6,375 nt of DNA from the NCBI GenBank assembly GCA_023301645.1, contig JALZUH010000200.1:1-6375 (forward strand). The letters run 5' to 3'. Shown one piece after another: positions 1 through 6,374 of the stretch. Every line of letters begins with the position of its first letter. Positions within the stretch are counted from its first letter, which is position 1. The DNA is from Akkermansiaceae bacterium. Its GTDB lineage: Bacteria > Verrucomicrobiota > Verrucomicrobiia > Verrucomicrobiales > Akkermansiaceae. The notes below the pieces were generated by a model. The model saw nothing but the letters and a program-made list of their open reading frames with translations. It made no database searches and was not told the origin of the DNA. The translations under genes were made by a program, and so were the position numbers.

Positions 1-201
1 GTCATCAGTGTAGGGGAGAAAGCAGAGCTTATCTACCGCGGCGCATCTTCAGTAAGCGATCAAGCTAAACATTTTAATGACCACAGCGAAGCCGCTGACT
101 GGCTACAGCAGAAATGCCGTAGTGGGGATCTCGTGCTCTTAAAGGGCAGCCGCATGGCAGCGATGGAGAAGGTCATGAACCAAGCATTCCCACAACTTTA
201 A
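1..201 (+). CDS. murF: MurF, UDP-MurNAc-tripeptide-D-Ala-D-Ala ligase, C-terminal end (5' truncated by window)
   Basis: An open frame runs from the first base to a TAA stop and gives the last 66 residues of a protein. The C-terminal part reads GDLVLLKGSR-MAAMEKVM (fragment residues about 42-59), the signature of the third (D-Ala-D-Ala side) domain of MurF, where a KGSR-x-x-x-M-E motif is strongly conserved. MurF is the cytoplasmic ATP-dependent ligase that adds D-Ala-D-Ala to the UDP-MurNAc-tripeptide, giving the pentapeptide precursor that MraY uses next. mraY begins only 12 nt after the stop, which supports both the identification and cotranscription. The ATPase centre and the start lie outside the window, so intactness cannot be judged. 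Another Mur ligase is possible in principle, but the motif and the position before mraY make MurF by far the best reading. Confidence 0.9.
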   Translation, partial: VISVGEKAELIYRGASSVSDQAKHFNDHSEAADWLQQKCRSGDLVLLKGSRMAAMEKVMNQAFPQL

Positions 202-213
202 TACAAAACACTT

Positions 214-1371
214 ATGTTATACTCGATTTACACTTTTTGGCAGGAAGCAAATGCTGCAGGAGCAGAATGGGCGCATCACTTTAGATTTCTCAATCTACTC
301 CAGTATATCACACTACGTGCAGGACTCGCCTGTATCATGACCTTTATGGCATCTGTTATCTACGGACCGTGGGTGATTAGAAAACTGATCTCACTGAAAG
401 TAGGCCAGCCTATCCGTAGTGCTGAAGAAGTCCATAAGCTCAATGAACTCCACGGTGGCAAGGCGGGAACACCGACGATGGGGGGCGTGATGATTATCGC
501 TAGTGTGGTAGCTGCCGTGCTTATTTGCGGGCGTCCGCTTAATCCTTTCGTAGCCGTGACTACCTGTGTGCTAGTGGCTCTCTCTATGCTGGGATTCATG
601 GACGACTACACCAAGGTGAAGTTGAAGAGCTCTGATGGTGTGAGTGGTAAGACGAAGCTCTTCTGGCAGCTCGTTGTTGGACTGTGTGCAGCGAGTTTTC
701 TCTACCTTAAGACTGGGGAAGCCGGCTACTCATTGGTAAATGAGCCACTTAAGATCAGTGAGCTTACCTTCCCTCTCTCGAAGACCCCGCTCTTTGATAT
801 GGGTATTCTATGTATTCCGTTTTTTGCAATCATCATCATTGGGTGCTCCAATGCTGTGAATCTTACCGACGGTCTAGACGGTCTCGCTTCAGGCTGCACC
901 ATTACCGTGGCACTTGCCTACGCGATTATTGCCTACCTAGCAGGTCATATCTTCATGGCCAATGAGTATCTCTTTATACCATTCCACGCCGATGTCGGTG
1001 AGCTATCGGTGTTTCTCATGGCTCTTGTCGGAGCTAGCTTTGGCTTCCTATGGCATAATTGCCACCCTGCGAAGGTATTCATGGGCGACACAGGATCTCT
1101 CGCTATTGGTGGCGCACTCGCCACAGCAGCTATCTGTGCTAAGCAGGAGCTTCTGCTTGTCATCATCGGCTGGGTATTTGTTATGGAGGCCCTCTCAGTG
1201 ATTCTTCAGGTTGGTAGCTTTAAGCTAAGAGGTAAGCGCATCTTTGCTATGTCACCGATTCACCATCATTTCGAACTACGCGGCTGGCACGAAAGTCAGG
1301 TCATCATTCGCTTTTGGATTATCTCCATCTTCAGCGCCTTGATCGGACTCGCGCTACTCAAGATCGTGTAA
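214..1371 (+). CDS. mraY: MraY, phospho-MurNAc-pentapeptide transferase
   Basis: MraY is an integral inner-membrane enzyme that transfers phospho-MurNAc-pentapeptide from UDP to undecaprenyl phosphate, making lipid I. The 385-residue product carries the family motifs in order: GTPTMGG at 85-91, the Mg-binding/catalytic aspartate pair in LGFMDDY (D130, D131), NAVNLTDGLDGLA at 213-225, FMGDTGSLAIGG at 289-300 with a third conserved aspartate (D292), and the MraY-specific SPIHHHFELRGW at 347-358. The histidine triplet separates MraY from WecA-type transferases. About ten hydrophobic segments are visible, for example 40-58, 92-105, 197-212 and 316-332. It is somewhat longer than the E. coli enzyme (360 residues), partly from a longer N-terminus. 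The start lies 12 nt after murF; the 20 nt before ATG contain no G, so there is no Shine-Dalgarno sequence. All key residues are present and it should be active. Confidence 0.98.
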   Translation: MLYSIYTFWQEANAAGAEWAHHFRFLNLLQYITLRAGLACIMTFMASVIYGPWVIRKLISLKVGQPIRSAEEVHKLNELHGGKAGTPTMGGVMIIASVVAAVLICGRPLNPFVAVTTCVLVALSMLGFMDDYTKVKLKSSDGVSGKTKLFWQLVVGLCAASFLYLKTGEAGYSLVNEPLKISELTFPLSKTPLFDMGILCIPFFAIIIIGCSNAVNLTDGLDGLASGCTITVALAYAIIAYLAGHIFMANEYLFIPFHADVGELSVFLMALVGASFGFLWHNCHPAKVFMGDTGSLAIGGALATAAICAKQELLLVIIGWVFVMEALSVILQVGSFKLRGKRIFAMSPIHHHFELRGWHESQVIIRFWIISIFSALIGLALLKIV

Positions 1372-1404
1372 ATAGCTCCCAAAAACTACTTAGAAATCAT
1401 CTCC

Positions 1405-2718
1405 ATGAATCTTAACAATAAACAGATCATCGTCCTCGGTGCAGGCTCTAGTGGCCGAGCAGCCGCTGCGCTCGCGCAGCGGGAGGGTGCGTCTGTTTCT
1501 GTGCATGATTCAGCTGATTGTATCGAAGGTTTAGCAGCAGGTGTGAGCTCTGTCACAGGATCTTCTACCACTACAGGTGAGCAGTCTCACTGTGATATCC
1601 TCGTGCTCTCACCAGGCATTGATGGCCATGGAGCCTTTGCGCAGTCTTATGCCCAAAATGCGGGCGAAGTTATCGGAGAGTTGGAACTAGCAAGCCAGTT
1701 TTACACAGGCAAGGTCATCGCCATCACTGGCACTAATGGCAAGACGACCACGACCGAGATCATTGACGCCATGCTAAATGCAGCGGGTATGAGCTGTCTG
1801 CCATGTGGTAATCACGGCATGCCGCTCTCAGAGCTCGTGCTGATGGAGAATCCACCACAAGTAGCAGCACTTGAAGTGAGCTCCTTCCAGCTAGAGACCA
1901 TCAAGAACTTCCGCCCTGATGTGGCAGTCTGGCTAAACTTCTCAGCCGATCACATGGATCGCTACCCCACTCTCGATGCCTATAAAGCAGCGAAGCTCAG
2001 GGTATTTGAAAACATGACAGCAGATCAGACCATCGTCACCAGAGCTGGTGAAGATCTTCGTGGAGCGCATCACGCTGATATTAATCTGCTTAGCTTCTCA
2101 ACAGAATCAGAGGCTGACTTCATACTGGCTGGACAGCAAATCTCCGCAGCAGGGGAGGCCGTCATCGATCTCAGCCCGACCCGTATACGTGGGCTTCATA
2201 ATGCCGAGAATGTCATGGCTGCCTACGCAGCGTGCTCATTACTTGGTGTTTCAGCCGAGGTCGCCAATAAAGCATTAGCCAGCTTTAGTCCACCAGCGCA
2301 CCGATGTGAGCTGATTGCAGAAGTCGATGGCGTTGAGTATATTAATGACTCGAAGGCGACTAATCTTCACGCCCTTGATAGTGCGCTACGCTCACAGTCA
2401 CGCCCTATTGTATTGATCGCAGGCGGAAAAGAAAAGGGACTGGAGTATGCTGACTTGCTAGAACGACTGAGCACCACGACTAAGGCAGTCGTCGTCTTTG
2501 GCGAGATAGCCGATAAGCTCATGGACACACTTGGTAGTATCAAAGACCAAGTAAACTGCCAGAAAGCTAGTGACCTAGAAGAGGCCACCACACTTGCTCG
2601 TGGACTCGCGAGTGCAGGTGATGTCGTGCTCTTCTCACCGGGCACATCATCATTCGACATGTATGCAGGCTACGAAGCCCGAGGTGATCACTTCCGCCAG
2701 ATCATTCACCAATTTTAA
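1405..2718 (+). CDS. murD: MurD, UDP-MurNAc-L-Ala:D-glutamate ligase
   Basis: MurD is the cytoplasmic ATP-dependent ligase that adds D-glutamate to UDP-MurNAc-L-Ala. At 437 residues it matches the family length (E. coli 438). Three domains can be traced. An N-terminal Rossmann-like UDP-binding part begins IIVLGAGSSGRAAA (8-21). The central ATPase has the P-loop ITGTNGKTTT (107-116), LEVSSFQLE (156-164), LNFSADHMDRY (177-187) and K197 in AAKLRVF, at the position of the carbamylated lysine of Mur ligases. HNAEN (265-269) and HRCELI (299-304) lead into the C-terminal domain with NDSKATN (314-320), AGGKEKG (339-345) and LFSPGTSSFDMY (409-420). The SPGTSSFDM motif is characteristic of MurD within the Mur family. 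It lies 33 nt after mraY and 21 nt before the LysM gene. The start is the first ATG that gives the full Rossmann strand; its leader has no Shine-Dalgarno sequence. No defect is seen. Confidence 0.98.
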   Translation: MNLNNKQIIVLGAGSSGRAAAALAQREGASVSVHDSADCIEGLAAGVSSVTGSSTTTGEQSHCDILVLSPGIDGHGAFAQSYAQNAGEVIGELELASQFYTGKVIAITGTNGKTTTTEIIDAMLNAAGMSCLPCGNHGMPLSELVLMENPPQVAALEVSSFQLETIKNFRPDVAVWLNFSADHMDRYPTLDAYKAAKLRVFENMTADQTIVTRAGEDLRGAHHADINLLSFSTESEADFILAGQQISAAGEAVIDLSPTRIRGLHNAENVMAAYAACSLLGVSAEVANKALASFSPPAHRCELIAEVDGVEYINDSKATNLHALDSALRSQSRPIVLIAGGKEKGLEYADLLERLSTTTKAVVVFGEIADKLMDTLGSIKDQVNCQKASDLEEATTLARGLASAGDVVLFSPGTSSFDMYAGYEARGDHFRQIIHQF

Positions 2719-2739
2719 ACAAAAAACAAAATACCCAAT

Positions 2740-3579
2740 ATGAAAAACACACTCCAAACGAAGAGAAACAAGGCGACCTCGTCCGCTTTCCGAACACTTC
2801 GTGCAAAGACTGGACGTCAGCGTAAGGTGAAAGCAGCAACGACTGCGGATGCACAAACTGACCTAGAGTCAGATATCCCTAATGTAGGAATCGGTAGAGC
2901 TCTCCTCGTGATTCTCTTGCTCCACGTTGTGGCCATTGCTGCCATCTACACTCACTTTACTCTCTTTGATGGTCAAGACGAGGTGAGTTCAGCTCAGAGT
3001 AATAGCAAGGTGGCCGTCACCACTGCTACCCCAGTGGCAGCAGCTCCAGCTATCGCACCAGTGGCTACTCCAGTGCTAGAGGCAGCGGTGACTCAAGCCC
3101 GCATCGAGCCAGCAACTCCTGCTGGTGGTGCATATTCGGAAAAATACATCGTTGTTACAGGTGATACCTACAGCCGTATTGCGGAGGTTCGTAATGTAGA
3201 TCTTATTGCACTACGCGCACTTAATGACGACCGCGCACTTCGTGCTGGTATCGTATTAGACTTGCCAGCAGAGCTATCATCTCGCCCAGTAGCGGTGAAT
3301 GGATCACTACCAGTAGCACCTGTTCGCGCAAGAGCAGCAGCTCAATCAACAGCACCTGTCGCAGTCATGGTGAAGCCAAGGCTCAATCACACACAAGCGT
3401 CACAAGCTGCCTCAGCAGTCACTTACAGTGGTCAGAACTACACCGTTCAGAGTGGTGACACACTATGGCGCATCTCGAAGAGATACGGCGTATCTCGTGA
3501 GAAGCTACTCAGACTCAATGGCATTTCAGATGCGACGAAGCTCCAGATCGGAGCCGAGTTAAAAATTCCAAATCAATAG
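2740..3579 (+). CDS. Membrane-anchored protein with two LysM peptidoglycan-binding domains
   Basis: The 279-residue product starts with a strongly basic, presumably cytoplasmic stretch (1-35) and a short acidic segment. One hydrophobic segment follows at about 53-72, then a long low-complexity linker rich in Ala, Pro, Val and Thr (about 83-130), then a first LysM domain (about 135-176, YIVVTGDTYSRIAEV with ALN and a closing LDLP). After a second Ala/Pro-rich linker (178-228) comes a second, more canonical LysM domain (232-277, YTVQSGDTLWRISKRYG, LLRLNG, LQIGAELKIP) ending at the C-terminus. LysM binds the GlcNAc-containing glycan of peptidoglycan. The positive-inside rule suggests a bitopic protein with the N-terminus inside and LysM domains in the periplasm. 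No catalytic domain is visible, so a scaffold, anchor or adaptor role is more likely than a hydrolase. The gene lies 21 nt after murD and 69 nt before ftsW, which suggests a link to septal wall synthesis; that role is inferred. I know no gene name for it. Confidence 0.9.
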   Translation: MKNTLQTKRNKATSSAFRTLRAKTGRQRKVKAATTADAQTDLESDIPNVGIGRALLVILLLHVVAIAAIYTHFTLFDGQDEVSSAQSNSKVAVTTATPVAAAPAIAPVATPVLEAAVTQARIEPATPAGGAYSEKYIVVTGDTYSRIAEVRNVDLIALRALNDDRALRAGIVLDLPAELSSRPVAVNGSLPVAPVRARAAAQSTAPVAVMVKPRLNHTQASQAASAVTYSGQNYTVQSGDTLWRISKRYGVSREKLLRLNGISDATKLQIGAELKIPNQ

Positions 3580-3590
3580 CCTTCATAATG

Positions 3591-3614
3591 GGCGAGCTCA
3601 CCGAGAGCTCAGCC
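3591..3614 (+). other. Hairpin in the lysM-ftsW gap (possible attenuator or processing site)
   Basis: An inverted repeat lies in the 69-nt gap before ftsW. GGC plus GAGCTC (3591-3599) pairs with GAGCTC, a bulged A and GCC (3605-3614) around a five-base loop ACCGA. This gives a nine-pair stem with one bulge. A competing pairing exists between GGCGA (3591-3595) and TCGCC just downstream (3618-3622). No run of T follows, so it is not a standard intrinsic terminator. It could tune ftsW expression, mark an RNA processing site, or have no function. The ftsW ATG lies 34 nt beyond it. Confidence 0.45.
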
Positions 3615-3648
3615 ATTTCGCCGAGTATTAACATCATTCACCACCACC

Positions 3649-4794
3649 ATGGGTAAAAAGAACGCACTCTTTCTCTGCATAGCCGTCACAGCACTTGTGA
3701 TTCTGGGGCTAGTGATGCTTACGAGCACGAGTATCTGGGTGGAGTCTGGTGAGAAATACTCAATGCTTAAGAACCAAATTGCATTTATTGCTCTTGGTAT
3801 CTTTGCTGCGGGTGTAGTGACGATGTTTGATTACCGCAAGCTACGTGCATATTGGGTGCCGTTGCTATTAGGTTCTGTGGTGCTACTTGCAATGTGCTAC
3901 GTCCCTGGTGTGGGGCGAGAGATCAATGGTGAAACACGATGGATTGACCTCCCCGGATTACCTCGATTCCAGCCTTCTGAGATGGCGAAAATCTTCGTCG
4001 TGATGTCACTGGCTGGCTGGTATTCACATTTTCAAACCGAGACGCAGTCCTTCTTCAAAGGCTTTGTATTCCCCGGGCTACTCATGGGCATTCCCGTGCT
4101 GTTGATCTTTTTTGAGAAAGATATGGGAACGGCTGCATCACTCGGAGGAGCAGGTGTGCTCGTGATGTTTGTCGCAGGGACGAGGCTCCCTTATCTGACA
4201 ATTTCATCAGTCACTGCCTTAGTTGGCATGGCTCTGGTTGTCTGGAAGAACCCAGAGCGAATGGGGCGAGTGATGGCGATCTTAGACCTAGAGTCAGATA
4301 AGTATAAGTATTCAGATGGTTTCCAGCAGCTCAGAGGTCTTTACGCTTTTGCCAATGGTGGCATCGATGGTGTTGGTCTAGGTAATAGTGTGGAGAAGTT
4401 AGGCTACCTTGCCTACGCGCATGCTGACTTTATCTTCCCGATTATCGGCGAGGAGCTTGGACTGAAGTTCACCCTAGCGACGGTCTTTGGCTTTGTGCTT
4501 ATCGCGGTATACGGCATTGGTATTGCCATTAATGCCAAAGACATTTTTGGACGTCTCTTCGCTATTGGATTGACGAGTATTATCGTCGTGCCCGCGATGC
4601 TAAACATTGGCGTCTGCACTGCTGTGCTGCCCAATACTGGACTACCGCTACCGCTCATCAGCTACGGTGGCACCAATATGCTATTCACCCTTATTTCAGT
4701 GGGTTTCTTGATCTCCATCCACCGCCAGACGATCTTCCAAAGCCGCGAGGATATGCCTGTGATTAATGCTAAAAAGCAGTGTGTTAGGATCTAG
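3649..4794 (+). CDS. ftsW: FtsW, SEDS-family septal peptidoglycan glycosyltransferase
   Basis: This is a polytopic inner-membrane protein of the SEDS (FtsW/RodA/SpoVE) family, which polymerises lipid II into glycan strands together with a class B PBP. The 381-residue product shows the family landmarks: GLVMLTSTS in the first membrane segment (20-28), NGETRWIDLPGLPRFQPSEMAK (93-114), EKDMGTA (156-162), and the large-loop region GFQQLRGLYAFANGGIDGVGLGNS (224-247) followed by KLGYLAYAHADFIFPIIGEELG (250-271). D260 in the HADF motif sits at the position of the catalytic aspartate of SEDS enzymes. GLPLPLISYGG at 331-341 is the classical C-terminal signature. Several usually conserved positions differ, such as EKDMG where (Q/E)PD(L/F)G is common. 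FtsW is preferred to RodA because of the dcw neighbours; sequence alone does not fully separate the two. The leader is C/A-rich (CCACCACC directly before ATG) with no Shine-Dalgarno sequence. It is the last gene of the plus-strand block. Confidence 0.93.
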   Translation: MGKKNALFLCIAVTALVILGLVMLTSTSIWVESGEKYSMLKNQIAFIALGIFAAGVVTMFDYRKLRAYWVPLLLGSVVLLAMCYVPGVGREINGETRWIDLPGLPRFQPSEMAKIFVVMSLAGWYSHFQTETQSFFKGFVFPGLLMGIPVLLIFFEKDMGTAASLGGAGVLVMFVAGTRLPYLTISSVTALVGMALVVWKNPERMGRVMAILDLESDKYKYSDGFQQLRGLYAFANGGIDGVGLGNSVEKLGYLAYAHADFIFPIIGEELGLKFTLATVFGFVLIAVYGIGIAINAKDIFGRLFAIGLTSIIVVPAMLNIGVCTAVLPNTGLPLPLISYGGTNMLFTLISVGFLISIHRQTIFQSREDMPVINAKKQCVRI

Positions 4795-4840
4795 TGCACT
4801 TGTAATCTAGCTCACTTGTTTCCAGCTACTGATTGAGCCG

Positions 4841-5527
4841 TTACTTTTCAGTAATAGCCTGAGCACTACTAGTATCGATCAGCAGGACGATTTCGCCCTT
4901 GGCATTGTGATTTTTGAAATGCTCGTAGAGAACTTCGGCCGTATCACGGTGGTAGGTTTCAAACTTCTTACTAAGCTCACGCGCCACACATACGCGTAGG
5001 TCTGGCTGTATGTCAGCGAGGATCTCAAGTGTGGACATCAGACGATGCGGGGATTCGAAATACATCGCTGTTTTACCAGAGGCAATACCTGCCTCTAGCA
5101 TCTTTCTGCGCTTACCTTTCTTTACAGGGAGGAAGCCATCGAAGCTAAATGCGTGGCAGGGGAAGCCTGAGCCAGCGAGAGCGGTAATGACAGCTGACGG
5201 GCCGGGCAGGACAGTGTAGTCGACGCCCTCCTCTATACAGGCTTGGATGAGTCGGTATCCGGGGTCAGAAATCAGGGGCGTGCCTGCATCTGATATGACG
5301 GCAATCTGCTGACCCTCCTGAGCCTTGGCGATGAGCTCAGGTAGCCGCTGCGCTTCATTGTGATCATGGAGCGAGACGAGGGGTTTATCGATCTCGTAGA
5401 ACTTCAGCAGCGGGCGCGAGTGGCGCGTGTCCTCACATGCGATGAGGTCAGCCTCTCTGAGCACCTCGAGTGCACGCATGGTTATATCACCGCGGTTGCC
5501 GATAGGCGTAGGGACGAAGGAAATCAT
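4841..5527 (-). CDS. rsmI: RsmI, 16S rRNA (cytidine-1402-2'-O)-methyltransferase
   Basis: RsmI uses S-adenosylmethionine to 2'-O-methylate C1402 in the ribosomal P site of 16S rRNA; it belongs to the tetrapyrrole-methylase fold. The 228-residue product has the family motifs in order: TPIGNRGDIT (7-16), ACEDTRHS (30-37), SLHDHNE (52-58), ISDAGTPLISDPG (78-90, SAM-binding region), LPGPSA (107-112), FDGFLP (129-134), YFESPHR (156-162), RELSKKFE (183-190) and GEIVLLI (211-217). It is shorter than the E. coli enzyme (about 286 residues) because it ends soon after the core and lacks the C-terminal helix-turn-helix-like extension; the core is complete. The start is fixed by the alignment of the TPIGN motif close to the N-terminus. 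It follows lptE by 41 nt on the same strand, with a pyrimidine-rich leader and no Shine-Dalgarno sequence, and is convergent with ftsW. Confidence 0.96.
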   Translation of the reverse strand: MISFVPTPIGNRGDITMRALEVLREADLIACEDTRHSRPLLKFYEIDKPLVSLHDHNEAQRLPELIAKAQEGQQIAVISDAGTPLISDPGYRLIQACIEEGVDYTVLPGPSAVITALAGSGFPCHAFSFDGFLPVKKGKRRKMLEAGIASGKTAMYFESPHRLMSTLEILADIQPDLRVCVARELSKKFETYHRDTAEVLYEHFKNHNAKGEIVLLIDTSSAQAITEK

Positions 5528-5568
5528 CGTAAATGGATCGTAATGAAGTTAAAGGGGAGAGGGGTTTA

Positions 5569-6090
5569 TTAGAATCCATCAGCAAGCTGAGATGTCATTG
5601 ATTCTGAAGCCCTTCTTAGTGCGTCTGGTAGCGCATTAGTTCGTGCTACATTGAGATTACTGCCCGCAAAGAAGCGAGTTCTTCCTGTCGACTTACCTTG
5701 TTCGAGTATTCTCAGCGAGTCGTTGAGATCATGGAGTGACCATGTTAGTGTGATGGTCATGCTGAGCTCTTCAGTAGTTTCGCTATCGTCGCGAGATGTG
5801 CTGACCGGGCTATACCTGACACTCGAAACCGTGCCTCTGAGCACCGCATCTGCGTGACTTGAGGTATCAATGGCGTAGGTGCCATCTCTGGTGACTGCGT
5901 CTACCGCGCTATTGGTGGCATGACTCTCTACACGTGTGATCAAGGTGTTATTGTGGAAAAGTGGTATATGCACACTTTTGACATGCCCGAGGTGGGTGGG
6001 CTTCGTCCCTCCAAGGTGGTAGCCAGCACAAGACCCCAGTAGTAGAACGAGAGATAGGCTGCAGAAGATATGAGAGAAGTATTTAGCCAT
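5569..6090 (-). CDS. lptE: LptE-like outer-membrane LPS assembly lipoprotein
   Basis: The 173-residue product begins with a lipoprotein signal peptide: a hydrophobic core at about 10-19 and the lipobox LGSC with Cys21 as the predicted lipidated residue. The mature part opens with AGYHLGG, the C-x-GYxL start typical of LptE. VKSVHIPLFHNNT (37-49) resembles the IxIPxFxNxT strand of the family, ADAVLRGTVSSVRYSP (80-95) resembles its central beta segment, and an amphipathic helix closes the protein (153-170). LptE sits with the LptD beta-barrel in the outer membrane and helps deliver lipopolysaccharide to the surface. The family is poorly conserved, so the call rests on the lipobox, these short motifs, length and neighbours rather than catalytic residues. 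A BamD/TPR-like gene lies 89 nt upstream and rsmI 41 nt downstream on the same strand. The ATG is preceded by ATCACCACCATC and no Shine-Dalgarno sequence. An LPS-bearing, double-membraned host is implied. Confidence 0.8.
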   Translation of the reverse strand: MAKYFSHIFCSLSLVLLLGSCAGYHLGGTKPTHLGHVKSVHIPLFHNNTLITRVESHATNSAVDAVTRDGTYAIDTSSHADAVLRGTVSSVRYSPVSTSRDDSETTEELSMTITLTWSLHDLNDSLRILEQGKSTGRTRFFAGSNLNVARTNALPDALRRASESMTSQLADGF

Positions 6091-6179
6091 GATGGTGGTG
6101 ATGAATCAGGAATGTAGAGGGCAGAGAATCGTGCGGTGGAGTCGTGTAGCTAATTCGGCTATGTAGAGAACCTCGCTGA

Positions 6180-6374
6180 CTACGGCTGCAGCTCAGCGAT
6201 GCGCTGCTTGGCAAGGTCGTGCAGTGAGCCGCTAGGGCTTTGTCTGATGACCTCATTATAGTAGAAGATAGCAGAAGTGTTTTTATTCTTCTTTCTGTAG
6301 AATTCAGCTGTCTCGTAGTTACGCGTGACGTCCTGTTTACCTAGAGCGGCTCCACGTGCGCGAGCATCCTTAGC
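6180..6374 (-). CDS. BamD/TPR-like protein, C-terminal end (5' truncated by window)
   Basis: A minus-strand open frame enters from the right edge and ends at a TAG stop, giving the last 64 residues of a protein. The sequence NYETAEFYRKKNKNTSAIFYY (fragment residues about 19-39) followed by NEVIRQSPSGSLHDLAKQRIAEL (40-62) looks like a TPR helix pair of the BamD (YfiO) type: an AExY helix, a short turn, a helix with small and aromatic positions, then an S/TPxS-type break and a final ALxRIxEL-like helix. BamD is the outer-membrane lipoprotein of the beta-barrel assembly machine. The neighbouring lptE supports an outer-membrane biogenesis role. The lipobox and earlier repeats are outside the window, so a generic tetratricopeptide protein remains possible. 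The 89 nt to the next start (6091-6179) show no gene or terminator. Confidence 0.65.
   Translation of the reverse strand, partial: AKDARARGAALGKQDVTRNYETAEFYRKKNKNTSAIFYYNEVIRQSPSGSLHDLAKQRIAELQP

Noticed and set aside
2367..2660. Minus-strand open frame of 97 codons inside murD.
   Set aside because: It lies opposite the conserved C-terminal MurD domain, has a low-complexity Ser-rich translation and matches no family; it is a shadow of murD.
3001..3120. Repetitive GCA/CCA/GTG-rich tract in the LysM gene, considered as a DNA repeat.
   Set aside because: The tract encodes the Ala/Pro/Val/Thr linker with varied codons and has no regular repeat unit, so it is protein low complexity.
4413..4658. 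Minus-strand open frame of 81 codons inside ftsW.
   Set aside because: It is antisense to the most conserved part of ftsW and has no recognisable motif or start context.
4795..4840. Possible bidirectional terminator between ftsW and rsmI (TAGCT at 4808-4812 with AGCTA at 4824-4828).
   Set aside because: The stem is only five pairs with an 11-base loop and no T-run on either strand, so it does not support an intrinsic terminator.
5551..5564. Purine-rich AAAGGGGAGAGGGG on the plus strand that looks like a strong Shine-Dalgarno sequence.
   Set aside because: No plausible plus-strand gene begins just downstream; it is the complement of the pyrimidine-rich rsmI leader.
6091..6179. Gap between the BamD/TPR-like gene and lptE, inspected for a promoter, small RNA or terminator.
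   Set aside because: Only a short TAGC/GCTA pairing and a repeated TGTAGAG word are visible; neither is long enough to support a call.
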